A DNA stretch of 47,164 nucleotides from contig JAGTRG010000006.1 of assembly GCA_018396435.1 (NCBI GenBank), positions 1-47,164 on the forward strand. Reading direction: 5' to 3'. Source of the stretch: Candidatus Bathyarchaeota archaeon (GTDB taxonomy: Archaea > Thermoproteota > Bathyarchaeia > Bathyarchaeales > DTEX01). Of this stretch, positions 1 through 7,732 are shown piece by piece. Under the pieces are notes generated by a model that saw only the letters and a list, made by a program, of their open reading frames with translations, did not search any database and was not told the origin of the DNA. Each line of letters begins with the position of its first letter. The stretch's first letter is position 1. A program made the translations under genes and the position numbers.

Positions 1-1016
1 AAACCAGAAAACCATATAACGGCTTTGTCACAAAAGGTGAGTGTGATGCACACCAAAAGGCGGCTAAGCTTTTGGTGGAAGCCCAAAAGCAAACTGAAAA
101 GCAGGAAGCGGGAGCCACAGAAAAGGCAAACGAGGCCGATCTTTATGGAAAAATCGTTGAGTTTCTCTGGTGGATGAAGAAGCAGGGATATAAAGAAACA
201 ACAATAATTGGAAAAGGTTCAAGGTTAAAGAGGCTAGTAGCACTTGGAGCCAACCTTCTCGATCCAGAGAGCGTTAAAGAAGTTCTAGCCTCGCAAAACT
301 GGTGTGACTCTGGAAAGGAGACAACAGCTTACGCTTATGACCTTTTCGCCAAATACATGGGAATGAAATGGGAAAGGCCTTCATACAAACCAGCTAGAAA
401 ACTGCCTTTCATTCCAATTGAAAGAGAAATTGATGATTTAATAGCCGGATGCAACAATAAATCGGTGGCAACGTTTCTTCAGATAGCTAAGGAAACAGGT
501 GCAAGAGCAGGTGAAATCTTCAACTTGAAATGGATCGATGTTGACTTTGAAGCTAAAACTTTAAGAATTACACCCGAAAAAGGAAGCAACCCAAGAATGC
601 TTCGCATGTCTAGCAAACTGATTGGAATGCTTCAAAGTCTTCCCAAAACTAGCGAGAGAATCTTTGGCAACTATAGGCGGCTTAAAGACTTAAGCCGAAC
701 TTTTGAAAGACATAGAAAAAGGATAGCGTATAATCTTGGAAACCCGAGGCTACTTAGGATCAGCTTCCATACTATACGACATTGGAAGGCAACTATGGAA
801 TACCATAGGACAAAGGATATACTTCACGTAATGCAAATGTTAGGGCATAGAAACATCAAGAATACGCTTGTATACACACAATTAATCAATTCCCAAGAAG
901 ATGGTGAATATGTTTGTAAAGTGCCAAAACAGTGGAGCAAGCCTCCGAGAATTGAAGCTGGCTTTGAGTATGTATGTGACTTCGACTGTGTAAAGTTGTT
1001 TAGAAAGAGAAAGTAG
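1..1016 (+). CDS. Tyrosine recombinase/integrase (XerC/D-like), 5' end open at window edge
   Basis: C-terminal domain has ETGARAGEIFNLKW (Arg box I) and HTIRHWKATMEYH...MLGHRNIKNTLVYTQ (HxxR, H, Y). The frame stays open upstream of the listed start at 72 (...RKPYNGFVTKGECDAHQKAAKLLVEAQ), so the true start is probably outside the window. Confidence 0.9.
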   Translation, partial: TRKPYNGFVTKGECDAHQKAAKLLVEAQKQTEKQEAGATEKANEADLYGKIVEFLWWMKKQGYKETTIIGKGSRLKRLVALGANLLDPESVKEVLASQNWCDSGKETTAYAYDLFAKYMGMKWERPSYKPARKLPFIPIEREIDDLIAGCNNKSVATFLQIAKETGARAGEIFNLKWIDVDFEAKTLRITPEKGSNPRMLRMSSKLIGMLQSLPKTSERIFGNYRRLKDLSRTFERHRKRIAYNLGNPRLLRISFHTIRHWKATMEYHRTKDILHVMQMLGHRNIKNTLVYTQLINSQEDGEYVCKVPKQWSKPPRIEAGFEYVCDFDCVKLFRKRK

Positions 1017-1041
1017 AGGTGCCGTTGTCTTGTCCAAATTA

Positions 1042-1119
1042 TGGTGCGGCCGCCGGGATTTGAACCCGGGTTAACGGCGCGGGGGGCCGGTGTCCTAGAC
1101 CAGGCTAGACCACGGCCGC
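1042..1119 (-). tRNA. tRNA-Gly(CCC), intronless, encoded CCA
   Basis: Minus strand GCGGCCG-TG-GTCT..GGAC-A-CCGGC-CCCCCGC-GCCGT-TAAC-CCGGG-TTCAAAT-CCCGG-CGGCCGC-A-CCA. Acceptor, D and T stems are perfect. The anticodon stem has a C27xU43 mismatch and position 33 is C. Confidence 0.85.
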
Positions 1120-1237
1120 TCTTTTTTTGAATTATTTTTCAGGGTGCTTATTTATGTTTCTAGGATCAAGTTTTTACTTTAAATTCACAAAGCTTATAAT
1201 GGTGATCTTCCATCATATAGTTTTACGGTTATGTTAA

Positions 1238-3061
1238 ATGTGCGGTATTTTTGGCTGCGTATCTAAGGCTGATGGCGCCGCTAAGATCATCCATGAATCT
1301 TTGAAGAGGCTTGAATATAGAGGCTACGATTCTGTCGGTGAGGCCACAATATTCAACGGCAGGATCCATGTTAAGAAAGATGCGGGAAAAATTGATGATG
1401 TACATATGGTTCACAATCTCGATGATTTGCCTGGATCAGTGGGTATAGGGCACACTAGGTGGGCAACTCATGGCGCTCCAAGCAGGGTTAATGCTCATCC
1501 ACACTCAGATTGCGAGGATAAAATAGCCGTCGTCCATAACGGCATAATTGAAAACTTCTCTGAGTTAAAGGCGGAGCTGGAGAACCTTGGGCACATATTT
1601 AAGTCCAAAACGGACACGGAAGTTATACCGCATTTGATTGAGGAGAACATTAAGAGGGGTTTACCATTCATCGAGGCTGTTCGTGAAGCCCTTAAGAGGC
1701 TTGAGGGCTCTTATGCAGTAGCCATAATTACATCCCTAGAACCGGATAAAATTATATGCGCCAGAAAAGAAAGCCCGCTAATCCTTGGAATCGACGAAAA
1801 ATCTCTGTATTGCGCCTCCGACATACCCGCTTTCCTACCTCTTACAAATAAAGCCGTAATCCTTGAAGAGGGAGACGTTGCCATACTTCAACATGACAGA
1901 TATGAGATTTGGAGACTGGAAGATTGGAAACAAATCATTAGGGAGATTCAAGTAATCGCATGGACCCCAGAGATGGCTGAGAAGCAGGGGTACCCGCACT
2001 TTATGCTGAAGGAAATCCATGAACAACCGTTATCACTTAGAAATGCGCTTAGACCTCAAGAGCTATACATGGATCTGATGGCAACCTTCCTAGATAGGGC
2101 TAAAAATGTTTTTCTAGTTGCTTGCGGAACATCCTACCATGCTTGTTTAGCAGCATCCTACATGCTTTCTAAACTCGCGTATCTTCCAACATATCCGATT
2201 ATAGCATCAGAATTCGCTGAGCATATTGGAATGGCTGTAAACATTGATAGCACAATCCTCGCGGTCAGCCAGTCAGGTGAAACAGCTGATACGCTGGCTG
2301 CGGTTGAACATGCAAGAAATAGGGCTGCAACGGTACTAGGCCTAACAAATGTTGTTGGGTCAACATTAACCCGTGTTTCCAGAGTTTATATACTTCAGCA
2401 GTCCGGTCCAGAAATAGGTGTTGCAGCAACAAAAACGTTCACAGCGCAGCTTCTAGTGCTCGCTCAGCTAGCCTTGAGGGTTGCGAAGTTACGTGGCAAA
2501 GTCAGCCATCAGGAGATTAAAGCGATAGAAAAGAAGCTTAAGGAGATCCCCGATATAGTTGAGCGGACAATAAAGGTGAATGAAGAAAAAATTAAGCAAA
2601 TTGTGAGGAAGTATAAGGATAGCAGATCTTTTATCTTCCTAGGTAGGGGAATTAGCACAGCAACATCTTTAGAGGGGCGGCTTAAACTGATGGAGATAGC
2701 CTATGTTCCAGCGTTTGCATTTCCAGCTGGCGAAAGTAAACATGGCCCCATAAGCCTTGTTGAGCCCGGCGTCACGGTCATATTTATCTGCCCGAGGGAT
2801 AGAACGCGTAAAACAATAATTGGCAATATAATGGAGATGAAAGCCCGTGGAGCATCGATAATCTCCGTGATTGAGGAGGGTGATGAAGAAATTAAACAGT
2901 TGTCAGATGATTATCTTGAGGTTTTAGGCGAAGTCCCCGAATGTCTTTCTCCAATAGCATTCGTAGTTCCACTGCAGCTATTCGCATACTATATGGCTGT
3001 TGAAAAGGGCCATAACCCCGATATGCCGCGCAACTTAGCGAAGTCTGTAACTGTTAAATGA
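1238..3061 (+). CDS. glmS: Glutamine--fructose-6-phosphate aminotransferase (isomerizing)
   Basis: N-terminal MCGIFGC Ntn amidotransferase motif, GHTRWATHG, two SIS domains (SQSGETADT), C-terminal NLAKSVTVK. Confidence 0.97.
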   Translation: MCGIFGCVSKADGAAKIIHESLKRLEYRGYDSVGEATIFNGRIHVKKDAGKIDDVHMVHNLDDLPGSVGIGHTRWATHGAPSRVNAHPHSDCEDKIAVVHNGIIENFSELKAELENLGHIFKSKTDTEVIPHLIEENIKRGLPFIEAVREALKRLEGSYAVAIITSLEPDKIICARKESPLILGIDEKSLYCASDIPAFLPLTNKAVILEEGDVAILQHDRYEIWRLEDWKQIIREIQVIAWTPEMAEKQGYPHFMLKEIHEQPLSLRNALRPQELYMDLMATFLDRAKNVFLVACGTSYHACLAASYMLSKLAYLPTYPIIASEFAEHIGMAVNIDSTILAVSQSGETADTLAAVEHARNRAATVLGLTNVVGSTLTRVSRVYILQQSGPEIGVAATKTFTAQLLVLAQLALRVAKLRGKVSHQEIKAIEKKLKEIPDIVERTIKVNEEKIKQIVRKYKDSRSFIFLGRGISTATSLEGRLKLMEIAYVPAFAFPAGESKHGPISLVEPGVTVIFICPRDRTRKTIIGNIMEMKARGASIISVIEEGDEEIKQLSDDYLEVLGEVPECLSPIAFVVPLQLFAYYMAVEKGHNPDMPRNLAKSVTVK

Positions 3062-3138
3062 TGAGTTAATAATGTTAACGCTAATATTTTAAGGTTGCAC
3101 ACGCAATATTTGTCTTGACGTTAAAGGGAGGATGATTA

Positions 3139-3848
3139 TTGGAGGATTGGAAGAGGCTTATAGAAGATCTGATGAGATATAAAATATTAAAGTCGCCAAG
3201 AGTTATCAGGGCTATGAAACTTGTTCCAAGAGGAAACTTTCTTCCTGAAGACCAGAAAATCTATGCTGCAATTGACACGCCGCTACCCATAGGCGATGGA
3301 CAAACCATTTCTGCGCCACAGGGTTAGCCGCAGAGTTAACCCGGCGATACATGGTTTCAATAATGAACGAGGCTTTGGATCTCAACGTTGGACATAAGGT
3401 TTTGGAGATTGGCGCCGGGTCCGGCTGGCACGCCTGCACAATAGCTGAAATAGTTGCGCCGACAGACGCTCCAAAGGAGAGGTGGGGGCACGTATACACC
3501 ATAGAGATACTACCTAGACTGGCGGATTTCGCCAGAAGAAACATTGTTAAAGCCGGCTATAGCAATAGGGTTACAGTGATTTGTAAAGATGGATCGGAGG
3601 GATATGCGGATGAAGCTCCATATGACAGAATACTTGTCACTGCAGCTGCGCCATCAATTCCAAACCCGCTGAAGGAACAGCTGAAGCCTGGGGGAATCAT
3701 GGTTATACCAGTTGGCGAGATCGGATTCTACCAGACTCTTATAAGAGTGAGAAAGATAAACGGACGGATCATTGAGGAAGACCTCGGCGGAGTTGCCTTC
3801 GTTCCATTAGTCGGCAAGTATGGGCACAAAATAAATCGCTATTGGTGA
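3139..3848 (+). CDS. pcm: Protein-L-isoaspartate O-methyltransferase, interrupted by a 29-nt BHB intron (exons 3139-3319 and 3349-3848)
   Basis: ORF 3139-3327 ends ...[10 protein letters not shown] and ORF 3351-3848 begins [28 protein letters not shown]. Removing 3320-3348 gives ...[17 protein letters not shown]..., one frame of 681 nt (226 aa plus stop). Confidence 0.92.
3320..3348 (+). other. Predicted archaeal BHB pre-mRNA intron (29 nt) in pcm
   Basis: AGGGUUAGCCGCAGAGUUAACCCGGCGAU. Central helix CGCC(3314-3317)/GGCG(3343-3346), 3-nt bulges ACA(3318-3320) and AUA(3347-3349), intron helix GGGUUA(3321-3326)/UAACCC(3337-3342), exon pairing AAACCAU(3302-3308)/AUGGUUU(3351-3357). Cuts at nt 2|3 of each bulge restore the pcm frame exactly. 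Confidence 0.9.
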
Positions 3849-3953
3849 GGACGAAATATTCGTCTGCAAATTATGAAGCAAAAATAGAAAACGATGAAGG
3901 GAATATCGCAAACATAAGTTTTGGTGGGCCGGGCCGGACTTGAACCGGCGGCC

Positions 3954-3975
3954 TTACAGATGCCTCTTAAAGGTT
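3954..3975 (-). other. Predicted tRNA-Val intron 2 (variable region, about 22 nt)
   Basis: Minus strand AACCTTTAAGAGGCATCTGTAA. BHB with exon GCAG / intron CUGU central helix, bulges AAA and AAG, CCU/AGG intron hairpin. Excision leaves variable loop AGGCC. Confidence 0.6.
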
Positions 3976-3983
3976 TTCTGCGC

Positions 3984-4000
3984 CTCCCGGGATTTCTCCA
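3984..4000 (-). other. Predicted tRNA-Val intron 1 (anticodon loop, about 17 nt)
   Basis: Minus strand TGGAGAAATCCCGGGAG, containing a GGA-GAAA-TCC hairpin. Excision leaves the 7-nt loop CUGACGC with anticodon GAC. Boundaries follow a relaxed BHB. Confidence 0.65.
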
Positions 4001-4170
4001 GTCAGGCAGACGTCCTAACCAAGCTAGACGACCGGCCCTTAGCACGCTGGAAGACTTAACTATTATTTTCTTGATGAGTTCTTGTTATAAAGTTTTGCGT
4101 TCTATGCCGCTACAATTTTGCTAAGCCTTTTATAGTTAGGTTTGCTATCCACATATTTAGGGAGATCTTT

Positions 4171-6429
4171 ATGAGTGAAGATGCTGTGAATAATAAAGTT
4201 AGAAGTTTAGTTAAGCAAATGAGCATTGAGGAAAAAATCGCTCAGTTAGGTTCAATCCCAGCTTCGGAGCTTTTAGAAAATGGAAGATTCTCCCATGGAA
4301 AGGCTCTAAATCTTATTAGTAAGGGTATTGGACAGATCACCCGACTGGCCGGAAGCCGCGAGTCTCCTAGAGACCCAGCCGGCATAGCTGCCACAGCAAA
4401 TAGCATTCAAAGGTTCTTAATGGAGGAGACAAGGCTCGGCATACCGGCCATAATCCATGAAGAATGCTTAAGCGGATTGATGAGTTATGGCGCAACAACA
4501 TTTCCACAGGCTATAGGGTTGGCGAGCACATGGGATCCTGATCTGATTCAAAGCGTTACAACGGTTATTAGGAAACAGATGAGGGCTTTAGGGGCCCATC
4601 AGGGGCTTGCGCCAGTTCTTGATGTTGCCAGAGATCCTAGATGGGGTAGAACCGAGGAAACATACGGTGAAGATCAATATTTAGTTGCCAGCATGGGTGT
4701 GGCATATATAACTGGACTTCAGGGGGACAATTTGTCCTCAGGGGTTATAGCTACTCCGAAGCATTTCGCGGGTCATGGCTTTTCAGAGGGTGGAAGAAAC
4801 TGCGCACCCGTGCATGTTCCACCTAGGGAGTTTAGGGAAATATTTCTGTTCCCCTTTGAGACCGCTATCAAGAATGCTGGAGCATACTCCCTAATGAACG
4901 CCTACCATGACATAGATGGTGTGCCATGCGCTGCCTCCAGAGAGCTGCTAACTGAAATCCTCAGGTTCGAGTGGGGATTTAAGGGATACGTTGTCTCAGA
5001 TTATGGAGCAATCGAAATGCTTAGAACCTTCCATCACGTAGCGGCGGATGAGAAGGAGGCCGCTTTGCAGGCCCTAGAAGCCGGCATAGATATAGAGCTG
5101 CCGAGACTTAAGTGCTACGGTGAACCCTTACTTAACGCCGTTAAAGAAGGCACCATTTCAGAGGCGACAATAGATGAAGCCGTCTCTAGAGTTTTAAGGG
5201 CCAAATTCCTTCTAGGGCTCTTTGATAACCCATACGTTGATGTTGAGAAGGCTTCAAGAGCCTTAGACACGCAGGAAGATAGGATGTTAGCCCTAAGATC
5301 TGCGAGAGAATCCATAATACTCCTAAAGAACGATGGAATTCTCCCATTGAAGAAGAATTTGGGAGCAATAGCTATTATAGGACCAAACGCTGACACAACA
5401 AGGGGTTTACTAGGCGATTACAGTTATACGCTGCATCTAGGCTGCGAGCAAGATGCTGTCAGAATAATCAGCATATTAGAGGCTGTCAAAGGCAAGGTTT
5501 CACCTCAAACGCTCATACATTTCGCGAGAGGATGCGACATATATGAACCATCAAAGGATGGATTTAAGGAGGCTCTTGAAGCCGCATCAAAATCAGACGT
5601 TATCGTGGCGGTAATGGGCGAAAGATCCGGAATGTTTAATCTGCCAGCCGTAACCGGTGAGGGAAGAGATCGCGCAAGCCTTTCACTTCCCGGAGTTCAG
5701 GAAGATCTTATTGAGAGACTTTTCGATACAGGTAAACCATTAATAATAGTGCTCGTGAACGGTAGACCTCTATCAATAGGACGAATAGCCGGAAAAGCAT
5801 CCGCGATAGTTGAGGCATGGTTCCCAGGGGAGGAAGGTGGGAACGCTGTAGCAGACATCCTATTCGGCGATTATAGCCCTGGCGGCAAGTTGCCCATCAC
5901 CATACCGCAGGATGCTGGGCAGATACCAATCTATTACAATAGAAGGAACTCTTCGTTCAGAGACTATGTCTTTATGAGCGCCAAACCTTTATTCCCATTT
6001 GGGCATGGGTTAAGCTACACAAAGTTTGATTATTCCTCGCTTGAAATAGAGCCGAGTAAGGTTGGGCCAGCAGGCAAAGTCTCTATTGGCTTCTATGTCA
6101 AAAACGTCGGCGAAATAAGGGGCGAAGAAGTTGCACAACTATACATCCGCGCCACAGTGGCATCGGTCTCTAGACCGGTTAAGGAACTAAAGGGGTTCAG
6201 GAGAATTGCATTAGAGCCGGGAGAAAGACGGAAAATAACATTCAGATTACATATGGATCAGATTGCCTTCTATGATCGGGATATGAGATTAGTGGTTGAA
6301 CCCGGCTTATATGAGGTCATGGTTGGCAGCTCATCTGAGGATATAAGGCTCACCGGCAAGTTTGAAGTTACTGGCAGAAGAAGCCTCCTCCATCTACGAA
6401 AATTCTTTAGTGAGGCAGAGATCCAGTGA
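4171..6429 (+). CDS. Glycoside hydrolase family 3 (beta-glucosidase/beta-xylosidase type)
   Basis: Full-length GH3 architecture: KHFAGHGFSEGGRNCAPVH, GYVVSDYGAIEML nucleophile region, GH3 C-terminal domain and fibronectin-III-like tail. Confidence 0.93.
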   Translation: MSEDAVNNKVRSLVKQMSIEEKIAQLGSIPASELLENGRFSHGKALNLISKGIGQITRLAGSRESPRDPAGIAATANSIQRFLMEETRLGIPAIIHEECLSGLMSYGATTFPQAIGLASTWDPDLIQSVTTVIRKQMRALGAHQGLAPVLDVARDPRWGRTEETYGEDQYLVASMGVAYITGLQGDNLSSGVIATPKHFAGHGFSEGGRNCAPVHVPPREFREIFLFPFETAIKNAGAYSLMNAYHDIDGVPCAASRELLTEILRFEWGFKGYVVSDYGAIEMLRTFHHVAADEKEAALQALEAGIDIELPRLKCYGEPLLNAVKEGTISEATIDEAVSRVLRAKFLLGLFDNPYVDVEKASRALDTQEDRMLALRSARESIILLKNDGILPLKKNLGAIAIIGPNADTTRGLLGDYSYTLHLGCEQDAVRIISILEAVKGKVSPQTLIHFARGCDIYEPSKDGFKEALEAASKSDVIVAVMGERSGMFNLPAVTGEGRDRASLSLPGVQEDLIERLFDTGKPLIIVLVNGRPLSIGRIAGKASAIVEAWFPGEEGGNAVADILFGDYSPGGKLPITIPQDAGQIPIYYNRRNSSFRDYVFMSAKPLFPFGHGLSYTKFDYSSLEIEPSKVGPAGKVSIGFYVKNVGEIRGEEVAQLYIRATVASVSRPVKELKGFRRIALEPGERRKITFRLHMDQIAFYDRDMRLVVEPGLYEVMVGSSSEDIRLTGKFEVTGRRSLLHLRKFFSEAEIQ

Positions 6430-6450
6430 AAATTACACGCTATGTTACCC

Positions 6451-6966
6451 TCAATATCCTTTTTTATAAAATATGTAGAAGCCCGGCGTCACGTGCATTG
6501 TTGAATAAAATTGTTTTTGCCTAAGCCCTGAAGCCACCTCTATGAATTCAGGTATCACCTTATAGATTAATTCAGCAGATGGTGGACCCCAACGTATGCC
6601 GGGACAGAATGGATCAATATATATGAATAATTTTTGCCCATTATAGTTGAAGAGTGCTTCATTAGCACCGCCATACTTTGGCTTATTAAGTATCTTAAAG
6701 GGCCAAACCTTACAGGCAAGCGGTTTATTATTCTGTAACCCGCATAATTGTCTCCCATCGGGGACAGTATATAGGAAGACGCATGAACCATCGCTCTTTT
6801 TACCCATATAAAATTTATTTAGACCAGCCCGTGTTACGCTAGCGCCGTAAGTCTTAGTTATATTAAGCCACTCATTAAAGGTCAAGACTACCTCAAATTC
6901 CCTACAGCACAGCCCGCATCCATTACAGCACCATGAGTTAATGTATCTCCAAGGAACGAAGCCCAT
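6451..6966 (-). CDS. YkgJ-type cysteine-cluster (putative Fe-S/Zn) protein
   Basis: N-terminal CCNGCGLCCREFEVVLT and later CGLQNNKPLACKVWPF, typical of the YkgJ family. Confidence 0.8.
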   Translation of the reverse strand: MGFVPWRYINSWCCNGCGLCCREFEVVLTFNEWLNITKTYGASVTRAGLNKFYMGKKSDGSCVFLYTVPDGRQLCGLQNNKPLACKVWPFKILNKPKYGGANEALFNYNGQKLFIYIDPFCPGIRWGPPSAELIYKVIPEFIEVASGLRQKQFYSTMHVTPGFYIFYKKGY

Positions 6967-7167
6967 TTTACTGCTCCCCGGAGACCTTGAGCCTCAGAAA
7001 TTTTGAATTAAAATCTTCCTAATAAATTTTCCAATAGTTGACAGCGCACTAATTTAATTTTCGGGGATTCTTAAAAATTAAGTAAAAATGAGGACTGGAG
7101 GATTATGTCGGAAGAGATTGCGGATATTTGATTATGCAGCGATGGATAAGGTGCCCGCTGCGAAAAC

Positions 7168-7665
7168 TTAAATCTTCCTATAAAGGTATAATGTGTGAGT
7201 TGGAAAACCTAAAAATTGATTCTCACAGAATTTTTCAACTTTAATTGGCCTCCATCCCATTATCTCGTAATCATGTGATACAATCCTTGTTCCCTTTCTG
7301 AGCTCAGATTCGAGCTTTGGCTTAACCTTTTCATTGGCGCTCGTAGTAAGATATAAGTAGACAACATCAGCCATGCTTATGTCAACGTTAAAGAGATCAT
7401 CATTAATTATTTTAACCCTCTCCTGTAGACCTAACTCGCTAACTCTTCTCATAGCTTGTTTCGCCAAATCTTCCCTGATTTCTATACCAATGGCTACGGC
7501 CCCGAATTCTTTTGCAGCAATAACGGCCGGTCGACCGTCACCAGCGCCAAGATCGACAAATATTTCGCCAGGCTTCAGCTCAGCCATAGTTAAAAGCCTT
7601 CTTATAACTGATTCGGGAGAAGCAACGAAGGGAGATATTAACAAATGTTTCCACCTCTTTTTCAC
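7168..7665 (-). CDS. SAM-dependent methyltransferase, archaeal protein-lysine methyltransferase (aKMT-like)
   Basis: FVDLGAGDGRPAVIAA...GIEIR motif I and KPKLESELRKGTRIVSHDYEIMGWRP...HTLYLY, resembling the aKMT pattern. Confidence 0.75.
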   Translation of the reverse strand: MKKRWKHLLISPFVASPESVIRRLLTMAELKPGEIFVDLGAGDGRPAVIAAKEFGAVAIGIEIREDLAKQAMRRVSELGLQERVKIINDDLFNVDISMADVVYLYLTTSANEKVKPKLESELRKGTRIVSHDYEIMGWRPIKVEKFCENQFLGFPTHTLYLYRKI

Positions 7666-7732
7666 TTTTCCATTTAATCATCGAGGCATTATTTTTACCT
7701 TACGCTTCTAGATGATTTTCAAATATATAAAT

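Larger units (their letters stand above)
3922..4038 (-). tRNA. tRNA-Val(GAC) with two predicted introns, encoded CCA
   Basis: Acceptor GGGCCGG/CCGGCCC, D arm GTCT..GGAC, anticodon stem TCTGC/GCAGA, T arm GCCGG-TTCAAGT-CCGGC, A-CCA. The anticodon loop is 24 nt instead of 7 and the variable region is 27 nt instead of about 5. Removing about 17 nt and 22 nt gives a standard 75-nt body with loop CUGACGC. Confidence 0.8.

Noticed and set aside
3139-3327. pcm as a simple frameshifted pseudogene
   Set aside because: The 29-nt excision predicted purely from RNA structure restores frame and the ISAPHM motif, and both exons are otherwise intact, so an intron explains the data better.
3839-4124. ORFs 3839-4045 (-) and 3921-4124 (+, MVGRAGLEPAALQ...)
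   Set aside because: They overlap the intron-containing tRNA-Val gene; the peptide is a common artefact of translating tRNA T-arm/acceptor sequence.
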